The notes: generated by a model not told the origin, from the letters alone. A DNA stretch of 64,000 nt from Amoebophrya sp. A120 (GCA_905178155.1 CAJINV010000021.1:483530-547529), one strand, 5' to 3'. Counted from the first letter of the stretch, positions 13,501-27,700 are shown. Translations and numbers: made by a program.

Positions 13501-16500
13501 GCTGAGAAAATTTGTAATGCAAAACCTGCAAGTTAGTGACTGTGACAAACTTTTTTTTCTCCATATCTCCGCATACGGTGACAGCACCGTCGCGGTTTCG
13601 CCGAACGAGCACAACATGAGCCCGGTAACGGAGACTTCGAGTGTTCGTGGCAGTGGCAGTACCAACAACTCTTCCAGCGCAGTCCCTGCGTTGCCAACTT
13701 CCTTGCCGCCAAGCATCACAACCAGTACTAGCACAAAGCCGCTAGGTGGGAATGCTGGCGCAGCACCCGGTGAGCAGGTGGTAACCACTTCTAATGCCCC
13801 CGACCCAGTCGCCGGTGGAGCAGAAATTGTGAACCAACAAACTACCACGACGAGCACCGGGATTAGCCACTTGAAAGCGCTGCTGGCCGCAAGTGGCCCG
13901 CAAGCGCCGCCGAGCAGCACCCGCTTGGAGCACATCCCTTTGAAGCTGCCCCCGTCACTGTCCACCGGCGGTGGAAATCTTCCGAGTTCTTCGGCATTTA
14001 ATCTTTCCAGCACAAGTTCTTTTGACTCCTCGCTGAACTCCTTCAGCAGCTTCTGCAGCGCCCAGTTCAACCTGACCACGCAAAGCATGACGCTCGAACC
14101 GAGCAAGCTGCTGGAGCAAGCCAAGTCGCAGCCATTACTGCCGGGAGTTTTGGACCACGGTTACAACAAGGCCGGAGCCAAAATTGATATCGAAGGAACT
14201 GTGCCCGCCACGACAGGGGCGGGCCAGAGTGGTACTACGATTGTTCCCGGACAAACTTCGAACAATCCGCTGCAGCCGCTCCCCTTGCCGCCGACGGGCA
14301 GCAATATTATGCAGCCGATGTTGAGTACGGCCTTCTCCGTCGGTAATGGCTCAACCTCCGGCGCAGCCGGGGCTGCATCCTCGTCGTCCATGATGAGTGC
14401 TGGAACCACCTCCTTGCTAAACACCGCTTCCTCCACTGAGTCAACGACCATGGGAACGATGAATCTACCCAACAATTTCCTCCACGGTGGAAACATCAAT
14501 ACGAACAGTTCTTGCAATAACGTCCTCAATACCCTCCTCGGAGTTACAGCGACGACGTCAAATAACGGGCTCAACCAAAACAACCCGGTCACTGGTCCTC
14601 TGCAGTCGCAGCAGCCACCGGCGCACTTGCAACCGCCACCAGGCCAGCCTTGGTTGGACGGACGCGTGAGCAAGACGCTCAACGGCCTCCCGCCGCTCGA
14701 TTTTGGAAATTTGTTTTCGCCGCAGCCGGGGCAGCCGAATATGGCCGGGAACATGAACAACAGTGGCGCAGCTGTTCTCAACAACACTGGCTCAATTTCT
14801 GGCGTTGTGCATAACGGGGCAGCTGCTCCGTTTGTGCCCGCTCCGTTGAACAATAGTACCATGATGAACAACGCGAATAGCAATAGCAACACCGGGAATG
14901 GTTCTTCTACAACCAGCTTTAATATTCGCCCGCCAAATGCGAGTCCAACGCAGAATCAGAACCAGCAGAACGTCAATCACAATCCGCCAGCGGTTCCGAT
15001 GCCACCACTACCGGGCAGCTCGTCTAACAGCAATAATTTCAACTTGAACCAGCAAAATAACTTGACGCTGAACCTGCACGGCGCTAATACTTCTAGTACT
15101 CCCGCTCCGCCTGTTGGTCCACAATTCGGCGCCAACAACTTGAACATGCAGCAAAATATTAACCTCAACCAGCAGCCGCAACGCGCAGGAGGACCGCAAT
15201 TAGCTACCGGGCCCAGCGCGACGACCTCGCTGAACACCATGCAAGCGCCACTGCAATCCGCGACCATCCCGCCTTTGCCGCTCAACAACAGCGGCGGGAA
15301 CAATGTTGGCAATGGAAATGGTGCGACAAATACGACCATGATTCCGCAACCCCCACCGCCGCCAATGCCGCTGACATCAAACAGTGGACCTGGCGCAGTG
15401 GGAGGACCACAGGGTCCTCAGGGAAGCAACACTATTAACACGACGATGATGAACTTGAACACAACTACTTCAACTACAACTAGTCTCCTGGGAAGAAGCT
15501 TTAGCTCCTCCACCAACCGCGGCATCAACACGATGGCGGCGACGTTTATTCCCGGCGCTACCGAGCACTTCCAGACCGTACCGGACGCGTCGCCGGTGAA
15601 CGGCACCAATGACATCGACGCTTTTGACGGTATAATTCTGTTTGATTTCTTTGTGTACTAGTAGTTTTTGTTTGCTTGTTATAGTTATTCAGCAAGCTAG
15701 TACTATATCGAGGAATACTAGTGTTCACCAACCTCTTATTAACCTACGGGTAAAAATAAGCAGCACCGGATGAACCAAAGCCGCCTGGCTGCTAAATGTC
15801 AATGTGAAAATCTACTCCCCAACCTCAAAGTCAAACTTCCATAAAAACAGTGATGTCCGGCGCTTCCCATTCCCCGATGGACCGCGACGTCGATTTTGAT
15901 TTGACGAAAGTGGTGGAAATGTCCAAGGTTGAAGACAGCAAGCGGAACAATAACGCCACCGCCACCCCGGCGCGCTTCCATCTGCACCAGCACGCGGTAC
16001 CGCCGAGCGCGTCGCCCAACGGGGGCACCAGCGCGACCGCGACGACGACGACGCCAGGAGGTCCGCCGACCTTCTTCCGGTCGGGCACAGGAATGAGCAG
16101 CTCGTCCAGCGGGAGTTCTGGTGCCGCGCCTGCGCCGTTTATTGGGAATAATAGCACGACGACCCTTTCCTCGTCGACCAGTGCTACTGCTACGCCGGCT
16201 GGCTCCAAGGGCAGCAGTGCGGTCGTTTCTGCTTTCCAAACACCAGGACACAAGGTGGACTACACGCAGAAGCAACCGGCTAATAGTTCTGGTATGAGTA
16301 TGACGCCGCCCCCGGCATTGGGCGCAGTTGGCTCTTCTTCTAGCAGTAGTTGCACCACCAGTCTGGGCGGGAACAACGACTCTAGTAGTACTCATGTGCC
16401 GCAACTACCGGCAACAATGAAAGGGGCAAACAATTATAACTACAAAGGGACCACTGCTACAAGTACGAGCAGCTCCTGCGATAATACAGTGTCGCCGGCT

Positions 16501-19500
16501 GGCAATGTGAACACGAATGCTAAAGGCGGTAATCAAGAACATGTGGGTCAGAACAACAGCTGGCAGAGCAACCGGTGGGGCCACAATCGCAAGGGATCCC
16601 GCACCATGTCAGAGAGCTCTTTGAGCAAGAAGGGCGGCAAGAAGGATCAGGCTTCAGGAGGTTCCAGTGGAACAAGTAAGCATAGCACAAGCAAAGGTAG
16701 TTCCAACGCCAACGGTAAAGACCAGACAAACTACACTACGGGTGGCAGCAAAGGTATTGAAAATGATGTTCACGTAGTTGTGAAACCTTTTTTTGGCCGT
16801 TTTCTTGCAATCGTTAATTGAAAATCGATACTACTTCGTTGCATTTGTTTTGTATTTGATGTCAGAAAGCGACGATGCGCGATGTGCGATGCTGCAGTGA
16901 TAAAACTTCGAGACGCAGCTTGAAACGAACTCGAGCCCAAACCTCCGCACGCCCCCCCTAGTGCAGGATAAATGATGACGATGTATTTGACGCTGCCTGT
17001 TGAAAATAAACTTAAACACGATCTCAAGCTATCACCATGACTTTAAGTATCTACTAAAAAAGGTGGGAACAACAAGGGAGGCTCGTCCGCATCTGAAGGC
17101 CATCAGCTTCCGCCGCCGCCGGGAATGGTGAATTATTCCGGGTTTAATGAACAGCAGCAACTGGCCGGAGCAGGTACTTCTACATCTACAGGCTCTTCTC
17201 CACTACTAGCAGTTCGATGTACAACGGGCACGTGCGTCATCTTAAATTTATTTTGTGAATGAGAATGTATGTAGCAGCTTCTACGCGGAGGTTGGTTTGT
17301 AGTATTCTTTGTTCCCCCGCCACTTTCTTTCCCGAACGAAGTTGTGCGATGTTGAAAATTTTGAAAATCCAATCACAGGTGGTCAACAACCACCAGCGAA
17401 CATGAGTTACAACCAGCCCCCGCCGCCCGTGACTATGAACAACAGCGGCACCAGCGCGAACAATAGCAATACAACCATGAACAACGCCACTGGCGGCCAG
17501 CACCAGCAGCAAAACGCTCCTCTTCGTCACCAGCAGCAGCAGAGCGGGCGGCCCCAGCAGCTCCAGCACGCCAATAGCACCATCTCGGAATACCCAGAAA
17601 ACCCAAACGCGTTGCCGCACACTGTTTCCTACGATACCTCGTCCCTCACCAACGGTGGAGGACAAGAACAGGAGCGTCCGTCTTCCTGTAGTCTGCCATA
17701 CTTGTCAGCGCATTCGAGCACCGCACAAACCAGCCCGGCGTCCATGATCAACGGGCCGGTGCAGCTTTCCGGCGCAGGTGGTGCGATGATGTTCCAACAG
17801 GGAGGTGGAACAAATAACGCACCGGGAAATACAAATAGCCAGCAGCCCTTTGGACAGTTGAACAACAACATGATGAGGCAAAATCCCCAACAACAAGCAC
17901 CTCCACAGATTCCTATGGGCAACTCTAATACCTCGGCCGTCGCGAGTGTCAGTAGCAGTGTCAGCTCCACTTTCGGCGCATCTACTGCGTTTAACCATAA
18001 TGCCCCGGCGTTTCAGCCGTCGCCGGTGCTGGGGTCTAGTACTTTCGTCCACCAGGCGATGAATAACTTGAACGTTGGAGCAGGAGGTGGAAACAACAAC
18101 AATGATTTGAACAACGCAGGACCTCCGACCGGTAGTTCAGGAACAGGCAATGTCAACGTCAACATGCTGAACAACCAACAATTGTCGCAGCCGCAGCAGA
18201 ACAATTTTGGGTTCAACAACTTCAACAATGGAAATGCTCCGATGAATATGGTCAACGTCAACCACCAGCCGCCGCTAATGATGAACAACAATAATTCATC
18301 ATCGGCCACAGCAGCTCCAGGCAACAACATGATGATGAACAACATGATCGGAACGCAGTCGAACATGCAGCAAAACAATAACTTCCTGAATAACGGAGGT
18401 GTTACAACTTCAAACATGCCTCAGCAACAGAGCAACACGTCGAATCAGCCGCAGTACAGTGCCCACAACCCGTACGCCAATCCGCAGAACTATAATCCCG
18501 CGCTCCATGGATTCACCCCTTCCGGAGCCGGGGGTCAGTGCTGCCGCTACTACAAGAAAGTGAACATGGGCGACACCAATTCGGCGACCATTGGCTGCTC
18601 TAAGGGATTTCACTGCATGTTCGTCCACAACGACCCCGAACCGGGGGAGCTGGAGGGCTACCACAAAGCTCTGGTGGATCCCATTGAAACGGTGAAAAAC
18701 TTGCTCAAATTGAATCACGTCGAGAACGGCTTTGAGCGCGTTGCCGCAATCACGGTACTGCTTTAGCTTTATTTGCTCGCTCTTGATGTTATAGGAATTT
18801 GGTCGTGTCATAGCTGCTTTATTTTCATAATATGATATCATCTCTACTTCGCCTTCACATGAATACAATCAACATTCTGGTAGCCATGAAGTAGACCACG
18901 ATCTCACTGCTCACGGTCAGGTCTTTCTCTTTGTCACTAACACACGCATGACAGCACCATTGAAGAGATAATAATCCTTTACAAAAATTTGTTCATCAGG
19001 TATACGACAACACTGGTATTAAGCCAGATTGGACTCTCGCGGAGCAGCACAAGGGAACCCGTCTCATCTTTGACTACAGCCGCGACAAAGAACCTAAAAT
19101 CCAGACCGATTTGACGTCCACGATGAAAAACGTCGGAGGTACCAGCATGATGCAGCCGCCTTCCATGATGGTTAACAGCGCATTTCAACAAGGTCCACCT
19201 CTCAGTGGCACGACGCCTGGCCGTGTCCAGTTGGGGTCGTCCCAAAATGTTGCTAACAGCAACATGATGATGCAGCACCCGCAGAATTCCTCCACCTCTA
19301 CCCAAGACTTGACCTCCTCCTCCTCCCTGCCCAGCACTATCCCGATGATGGCCTCCCCCCCCTCCCACATGTCCTCTGCCCCATCCCCCGCAGACGAGAT
19401 GACCTTTTCAAGTTGCCGCTCCACGGCGCTGCCAAACACGGGCTCCAGCGCCTCCGTAATGGCCGCCGGAGTTGGTGGGGGTAACAACAACATGATGACC

Positions 19501-19650
19501 CACAACATTTTCCAGAACATTCAAGTGTCTTCTTCTAGTACTGCAGCAGCAACGTCAGCACAGGGCTCTTCTACTACTGCTGTTAACATGCCGCCAGCGA
19601 TGCCACCAACCATGCACGAGGCCCGGAACGCGAACGAAAACGTTGTATAA
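10559..19650 (+). CDS. Giant Asn/Gln/Ser-rich CCCH zinc-finger protein
   Basis: Seven exons keep frame: 10559-13156, 13294-13364, 13564-15629, 15851-16753, 17063-17173, 17379-18754 and 19000-19650, predicting about 2,591 residues. The first two gaps are introners and the other four are GT-AG introns. Most of the protein is low-complexity Ser, Thr, Gly, Asn and Gln. From exon 3 on it is strongly Asn/Gln-rich and prion-like. Exon 6 near 18535-18630 encodes a single Cys-rich finger with spacing C-x17-C-x5-C-x3-H, ending CSKGFHCMFVH. It is followed by a conserved-looking helical segment that continues into exon 7. Known CCCH fingers bind RNA, so a role in mRNA regulation or granule assembly is plausible. 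Exon 5 has a second in-frame donor at 17219. The N terminus is uncertain. Confidence 0.75.
13157..13293. mobile_element. Introner, TGCAAAAGTATCG family, CCCH gene intron 1
   Basis: The 137-nt insert has near-perfect inverted ends, TGCAAAAGTATCGTAC and GTACGATACTTTTGCA, and internal GCATGACAAATTT and GTAATGC motifs. Frame is restored only by joining ...ATCCTG to TTCATAGTG. A GT-AG reading of the same ends puts a stop at the junction. Confidence 0.9.
13365..13563. mobile_element. Introner, AAAAAAAGTTCGTCAC family, CCCH gene intron 2
   Basis: The 199-nt insert has inverted ends AGAAAAAAAGTTCGTCAC and GTGACAAACTTTTTTTTCT. It holds the internal TTTGTCATGCG and TTTGTGATGC motifs. A CA direct repeat flanks it, and removal joins codons TAT-CA/T-ATC in frame. 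It lies only 71 nt from the preceding introner. Confidence 0.85.
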
Positions 19651-21798
19651 TTTCGACTTTGAAATATTCTCCACTTCTTCTATATTTCTCATACTAGAAG
19701 ATCAGCAACATCACTAGTGGAAGATGTTAAAGTGTGAGATGATGTGTGTGCTGGTGGTATCGAATCACGAAGATGTTGGCCTCTGCAGTTTGTTCCGTGG
19801 AAAATAAACCAAAAACAAAACTACAGAATTCCGGCCTGGGATCGAAGAGTATGGACGCGACAGACGCGGGCCACGGTGGCATGGGCCAGAAGTGAAGATA
19901 TTTATCACATCATATTAAGCGACACGGTTAAAATTTTCAGGAACTTTTTTTGTTGTTGTCATCAATCGATCGATCGATCGATCCCCCTGGAGCTTGTTTT
20001 ATTTCGTGAAGAATATGAATTCCTCATACACCGTCGTGGTGAACTGTTGTTTGCTACGATTGGAAGAGTGCTGTCTCAAATTAAACTACAAAAGTGCTGC
20101 AGATGCAGCACAGAAAAGCGGTATTTTTTTGGAAAATGGCAATCAAGCTCTGTAAGTTGGTAGACGAGATGTTGTTGCACCTGTAACTCATACAACTTCT
20201 ACCTTCTAAGATCTAATCATTAACGATCCTTTACCTTTTTTTGGCTCGAACTTTTACTCCTATTTTTAAACCATTTACCCCGCCTACTTTTTTTCATATT
20301 CATCTGCCGATTGATTCTGCTTCTTCAGCACTGAGAACTAGAACTTAAACTTTTGAAGTATGTTAAGGAAATTATATCACTGCTGCGGCTGTACGCCGTA
20401 GGAGGCGATAACCGTCCGACCCGGATGTCCAGGCGTTGTGTGCTGCCTGACGGGCTCAACATAACGGTAAAAAGGCACGGGAAGATGGTCATCGCTCTCG
20501 ACACCTGGACTTTGTTTTGTTATGCGATGATCTGATTTCTACTCTCATAAGCTTTTGCCACTTTAGCTTATCATGCTCTACTTACTCTGTTTTTATCCAC
20601 CGTTCTTAAATTCATCCTTGGTAAAACTGATTATTCTGCTTTTTTTTTCGTACAAAAACCAAATTTGAAGAGTTGAAGAGGAAAACTACGAGCCTGCATG
20701 AAAATTGTACGTTGTGACTTTGCTACTACAATGTTGAGGCTCAAACTATTCTCAGATTTGGAGGTAGAGGTGCCACGACGGCACTACGACTACCAGTAGA
20801 GGTCGTGTCATTCGTATAGTTTGACATGAGAGTCAATTACTCGTTTTCTGTTTTTATGACTGTCTATCTCTATGATGTTTTTCCAGATCAACATGCTCCT
20901 ACAAGTATTACAGTTTGTCTTTTGGTTATTTAACAAAGGACTCATAAAAAACATAACGAAAAAACCCAAAAAACCCAAAAAAATATAGCGCTCACTTCTT
21001 AGATAGATGAGATTTCTACCTGTAGCACGGTGCAGTTTGGCGTTATGGTGCATTGGCATCATGGTCCAGTTTGGCATCGTGGTGCAGCATCTGGTAGGAC
21101 AAGCGGTCCTTCGGGACAAGCGGTCCGGCAGCGATAGTAGACCAGTCCAACAAGAAGAACTCAGCCTTTGATGTTTCTCGCACGAGCTAAAGCTTTTAGC
21201 TATTTAGCATGTTCTGGGAGTCTTCGAATTGAGTTCTACTTCAGTTCGATGTCTGCAGTTGCTGTAGAAAGACGATCTGAGCACTTGTTTTTATTGGACT
21301 TCTAGTACCCCGGTTTTTTATCATATCTAACGATGAAGAAAAGCAAACGAAGCACAACAACAAACGCATGTACTTATTTGGTGGTGACCGCAGAGAATTT
21401 GATGGCTGTTCTCCTATGCTTGTGTCATGTTTCGTCTTGTTATTCTTTTTTTCAATTTGCTTCCTTTTCCCTGTTTTTACGTGCCACAACTGAGGAGGGC
21501 GAAAGGAATCCGAGTGGGAGCAGTGGGAGAGACATCAAATAACACGTAGATAGGCTGGACAGCATCATGTCGTGCTCCTGTGCAACTGACTTTTTCAACA
21601 TGGCGTTCATCTTGCAGCTCAGCATGGATGCCATTTTGAGTTCTATGAGTGTGAGTTGGTTGTAGTTCTAGTCACTACACTGGACATCAAGAGTTGTAGC
21701 GGCACTCCGTCAACATCGCTCTGTAGAAGTTGACGGTACAACTATTTTATTCCGTTTGCCGCTTAGCGGAAGAACAAAAAGCTTTCGATGACGCAAGC
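19651..21798. other. Intergenic region with (ATCG)n microsatellite
   Basis: The region is AT-rich without a convincing coding segment. Positions about 19965-19983 are a short (ATCG)n microsatellite. An acceptor-like TTAG lies at about 21766-21769, just upstream of the next gene, so a 5' exon of that gene could lie in this stretch. Confidence 0.55.
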
Positions 21799-24700
21799 AT
21801 GATGACTAGGGTGGGCCCGCGGTCCACGCGGGTCCTACCCTTGGCGTGGGCCGGCGACGGCGCTCTCAGGACAGTATTGCTCTTCGTCTTCTCTACGTCT
21901 ACCACTGTTACTGCAGACGCGGCCCTGCCAGCCCTCCCCGTCACGATCGATCCGTTGCACTTCCTCGACCATGTTGTGGTTCCTGCCGGAAAGAAACTCT
22001 TGTCCCGGAACAAAACACGACCCGCGAACAAGCGCGAGCCTGGAGATCATGATCCTCGCATCCGCACCCCCACTGCCGCGCGTGCTGCGCTCGCAGCCTT
22101 TCGTGAGAAAGAGGGTAGAACAAGAACAACGAGTGAAACACACGGTAAAAAAATCATCTCCTCAGCCACCTGGTCCTCGATCAAAAATGTCGGCAGTGCA
22201 GCAACACCAGCCCAGACGTCGCCGGACCAAGCCTGGAAAAACCGCGGTGAGATCAATGCCGCTATGGCACGGGCGCTGCAGGCTTTGGATGACAACGCCG
22301 CAGACTGTGTCAACTCGCTCCGCCGGTATCGGGAGGAAAATGTTGGAGCGGACAAGAAAACTCGCTCCAAAACGGCTCTGATTGCCGACATGAACGCGGA
22401 AATGGCCAAGTTGACGCGGGCGCGGCAAAAGGCGGAGAGGCGACTGGAAGAAACCGAGGGGTTGATGAAAAGCGAGGTCACCCGGTTTAGCACGGCGAGA
22501 AAGAAACTGACAGAGGAGCTTACCAGTAGACGACAGGAGCTGAAGGACTTCCAAAAAATGAACCAAACGATAGCGAGTCTGAAGCCGTGCGAGCAGGGAA
22601 ATGAAGCTACGACGGAAGGAGCTGCAGCTCAGTTGCAGATAGAATTCTTGCCGCAAGACAAACACCGAGTAGAAGTAGACGCAGGAATTAATACGGGGAT
22701 CCATCGGGAAAGCAGGAGGAGCGCCAGACATCATCATCAATCTGCTGCTGTCGACGACGCAGCGTTAGAACGGTACTTCAGCACTCCTTTTGATCAGCCG
22801 GCAACATTCGCAGTAGAAGGAGCTGCTGCAGCACCTGTGTCTCTTCTGGAAACCAGCCAGAGTACTATCACTGAGCACCAGAAAACCGCCCCATCAGCGC
22901 TCATGCCCGCGCTTTGCCCCTGTGACGACGGTAGTTCCACTTGCAGTGCCCCCAAGCTGACCGAGCGCTTCGTGCTGCTCTACGGCACCGGAGTTGAGGC
23001 TCTAGAGCAAGTGCACCGAGACCTGGCCGCGCTGGAAAAGAAGAAAGGGAGGCAGATGAACCGGTTAGAGAAGATGAGAAAGGACTTGGAGAGGGAAATC
23101 GTAGACCTGACGAAGGAAAAGGAGGCTACGAAAGACACATTCGAAAAAGCCACGTTGGATAAGAGGGCGGCTGGGATGGTTGCCGCGAAATGGGTATGAT
23201 TTTGATTTGTTTGCTGTTGTTCATAATTTTTTTTGAACGATTCAAATAAGAAGGTCGTGAGACTGAGATGGATTTTCTACGTACCATTCATGCACCCGAA
23301 GAAGTTATGCCGACTACATTCTTTCATCTTCTCACACTCATCACCCCCACTCGCGGCTCACAACCCCCTTTCTTCAGGCGAAGCGTTTCTCCTCGACCGC
23401 CCGAGCGTGCCGGAAAAAGATCGACTCCATTGCCCACCAAGTCCTGCCCGCCCTGAAGTTTTTCCGCTCGCACTTCCACGCCTTGATCAAGGCAAAAGCC
23501 GAGCCCATCCAAGACTGTGTCGTTTCTGGTTTCCAACCAGCCACATCCTGCGCCGCTGCGCCGGGAGATGACGGCAAAACCAAAAGCGCTACATGTTACA
23601 ACAGCACTACGACTGCAAAAGCAGGAACAACTTCCGGCAAAAACACGATCGGCACGAAACTGTGGAAGCGCAACATCCTGACCGCCGCGAGTAATATCAA
23701 ATGCAAAAGTGTCTGGGTCTGGAAGAATGCAACTTGTGATGCTGCTTTGGATGTCTAAAAAATCTGTGTTGCATGAGCAGCAAAAGGATTCATCTAATTT
23801 TTGCTCCGCGGAGAGGGCATTTGTCATGCGGAATAGGCATCAAGAATCCAATCCCTCAAAAAACCTGTGACGCTAGGGCATGCATCACAGACATCATGGC
23901 TCATGCAAACCGTGCATGACAAGTCTCAGAATCTTCCAGACCCAGACACTTTCACTTTTGCATTTGATAAGTAACTTCGGTGTGCAGTGTGGGCCGACGG
24001 AGAAAGCCGTTTCCTGTGACCTTCCCCAGTGCGCGAGGCCCTGCAAGGTCGACGGTTGGTCGTCGTGGTCGAGTTGCGAGGCCGGGTGCAGAGCATCGGT
24101 CGGCACGCCCGGAATGCAGCAGCGGACAAGAAAGTCGCTGGAAGTAGAAGATGAAGAAGCTGGTGAAACAAGAACGTCTTCGTGTCTCCAACAACCTCTC
24201 ACGGAAACCCGCCCGTGTAAGTGCGAAGATGTAGCACTTGGAAAAAAATTCTCCAACGTTGCAAACCCTTGCGCGGTTTCCCCGTGGTCCCGTTGGGGAC
24301 GGTGCTCGAAACGGTGCGTCGCCGCGGCGGCTTCGACTGATGCCGAGAAATTTGGAACCCGCTCACGGACGAGGAGATTGCTACGACCTGAAAATTGCAA
24401 AGACGCAGTCGCCGAAACGCAGTCGCTGGAACCAGTCCTGACTGAAATGGAGGCGTGCACAGCCGCAGCTGCTACATCTTTCGCTGCAGAAGTCACGGAG
24501 CCAATAGAACATCAACCAGACGCGATGCAAATGGTGGATGGAATTTCCCTGGTTTCATCCTCTACAAAAGATCAGACCTGTGCGGCCGATTTACGTTGCG
24601 GCGGCGTCCAGGACCTGCTGGTCGCCGTGCCAAGGCTGGGAAGGAGCGAAGTACGCTTCCTCTCTGAATTGTTCAACCGGTTAGATGACAAGCTGTACGG

Positions 24701-27700
24701 AAATGCCGCGGTCAGAGTCGGGGTCTTGTTTTATGGAAGCGAACTCGTGAGTCAGGCTAGGGAAGTTGTAGACGCCTCTTCTTCTACCTCGGCCGCCGGA
24801 GCTGCTGAAGCGTCTCCTACTACGGGAACGGAACCAGAAACAGAGAGTGAGGATGGAGAATTGAAATCCGCTGTGAAGCTCAGCCCACCAAAAATTGTGG
24901 CTGCGCTCGGCGCCGCCAGCGTGAATGGGACTTTGCAAATGCTGCTCAAAGAGAGTCAGCGGCACCCTCCTTCAACGTCCCAAGACCCCTTCCTTCCAAA
25001 CACCGCGGCGGCGGCGGACGTTGCGGCTTTGGAGTTTGCACAAAACGGCCGCGCCAACGCGCAGCAGACCGTTTTGTTCCTCGTACCTGACTGCGAGAAA
25101 GCCCCCGCCATCTTTCGAAAGCGAGCGACCGAAGCATTGTGGAGGCTGAAGAAGAAACTGCGCGTGCAAGTCGTGGAATTACAACAGGACACGAGTAGTG
25201 GTACAACAACCGGTATCAGCACGCGAGCAAAGAGTTCTTCCTGTCCGGCCAATGAGCAACTGTTCAAAAGTTGGGTTTCGGAACCTGTCGCGGAAAACTT
25301 TGTTTCTATAGTTGCTCCGACTTCCTCGGTTGCGACGAGAAGTCAAGAATCAGTACCGAGTTCCGGCACCATGGCCCTCCTCCTCACGAGCAGCTCCACC
25401 TGTCCCCGCATCTACAGCCCGGTGCAGGAGAAAAAGATCGCCGGTGCCGTCGGTTTTCAGCTGCTTCGCGAACAAGCGGACTGCCGCGAAGCGTTGGGGG
25501 GAAACACGACGGTTCTCGGCGTGTACGAAAGTCGCGTGGCCTGTGCCAAGGCAGTCGTGGCTGTGACGCGGGACGAGAAAGCGAAATTTTCCATGGAAAC
25601 GAAGAAGTTCTGGGTGGCGCCATCAGGAGCTGCGTCAAGAAGTACAACAACTACTTCTCCTGATGTAGAAACGGCCACACAAGGTGAGGGCATTTCTGAA
25701 AATGCTGCCAGCGGTGGGGCAGGGCCGTTTGCAACCCGGGAGCTTGCTACGAGATGTGTGTTGCATCAAGAAGGAGTCACGGACAGCAAAGGAAGTGGTG
25801 CTGCAATAGCATCTGCACCATCTGCAGCTTCTCCGGTGGATTCTTTGAAGTGCAACCGGAAGTCGAGCCCCGATGAACATGATGAGCAAAACTACGAAGA
25901 TCAGGCTTCTTCATCTTCATCTTCCGGGACGACTACAACAAAGATGAACCTGTTCAGCATTGTAAAGAACGAGACGGTGTTTGGCGCCCTGGCGTTTGAC
26001 AAAACTTCCGAGTCACCGTTAAATGCCAACGCCGGAAAGGTTTCGCTGGCGACAGCGGAACAGATTCGTGCGGTCGTCGCTCGCAATAAGAAGTTGGCGG
26101 CAGGAAGAAAAAGTGAAAAGACAGAGGAGGAGAGGTTGCAGGAGAAGGCGTTGCGGGCGGCGAAAGAAAAATTGGAACAGCAAAAGGAAGCCGAAAAATT
26201 GGAACAGCGAAAAGCCTTGGCTGCGGAGAAAGCAAGGCAGAAGGAAGGCGAAGGCGCGAAGCGCGATGCCGCGGCGAAGGCTGAAGCGCTGAAGCGAGAG
26301 CAGGCGGAACGGGCAAAGCAGGAAGCCCTTGCGAAGAAAACGATTGCGGAACGGGTTGAGGCCGAAATGAAGAAAGAGAAAGCCGCGAAAGCAGAGCAAG
26401 CGGCCAAAAAGGCCAGGGAAAAAGCAGCTGCGGAAAAGGAGGCGCAGAAGGAAAAAGAAGCGCAAAAAGCGAAGGAGGCGAAGGAAGCAGAGAGAGCAAA
26501 GGAGGCACGAGAAAAGGCGGAAGCGGCGCAAAGGGCGAAGGAAAAGGAGGCGAGAGAGGCTAAGGAGCGGGCAGACGCAGAGGAAAAGCGAGCTAAGCAG
26601 AAGTTGGTAGCAGCGGAAAAAGCAAAGGAGGCACAGAAGGCAAAAGAAACGGAAGAGAAAGCCGACAAGGCTCGGGCCGCGGAAGTAGCCAAGGCGAAAG
26701 AGGCGGAGAAGGCCAAGGCAATTGCGCAAAAGGCAAAGGAAAAAGAAGCAGCTAAAGCTCGCGCTGCGCAAAAGGCAAAGGAAGCTGCCGATGAAAAAGC
26801 AAAACAAGCTGCAAAAGCCCGGGATCATGAAGCCGAAAAGGCAAAACAGGCCGAGAAAGCCAAAGCCGATGCGCAGAAGGCAAAGGAGGCAGCAGCAAAG
26901 GCGGCAGAAGCAAAGAAGGCTAGAGAACAAGCGGAAGAAGCGGAAGCGGCAAAAGAAGAAGCAGCCGCAGCTGCGCTCAAGGCCAAAGAAGAGCTGGAGG
27001 CAAAGCGAGAAAAGGAAAAACAGGAGGCCGCCGCGAAACAAGAACAGGCCGATCAGGAGCGAGAGAAAGCTGCTGATGCGGAGGCCGCAAAAGAAGTTGC
27101 GGACGCGGACGCAGAGGAGAACGCAGCCGCGGCTGCGGAAGAGGCGGCGGAGAAGAAGTTGGCGGATGAAGCGCTGAAAAAAGCCCGGGAGGCCGAAGCC
27201 GAAGCAGAGAAGTTGAAGCAGCAGGAAAGGAAAACCAAGGCGGATGCGGCGAAGGAAAAGCAGGACCGCTTGAATATGGCGCTCTCACACGTTAATACCT
27301 TGATCGCTGGTGCGTGATGTCGCATTGGTTTAAGATGCTGCAAGAATCACAAAGGCAAAAGCCGGGGTCTTGTTGCGCACCAGCTTTTTGATGCAATACA
27401 TTCATACAAATCCGGCAAAGATTTTGATTTCCAACCTATAAATGTAGCGCACAGTCAGCAAGACTGATTCATGGATGCGAGTCAGGGTCAGCTTGATCAT
27501 GCTCCCGATGTTGGTTACCAGAGGTCGTCGTCATTCTTTTTATCCTGCATGACAAAATAAAATCAAGGAGAAACATATCAACATGTTGTACCAGCGAACA
27601 ACGTAATATTAACGTCTGAAAAACGCCATATTAAGGGACCAGCAGGCCGCGAAAGACCACGAGAAAAAAGCAGTTTCCCGCGCCGTGGAGGCGGAGCGCG

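Noticed and set aside
23880-23969. ATG start for the large TSP1 ORF
   Set aside because: This ATG lies inside the introner. The frame is entered by splicing from the upstream exon, which carries the first half of a TSP1 repeat.
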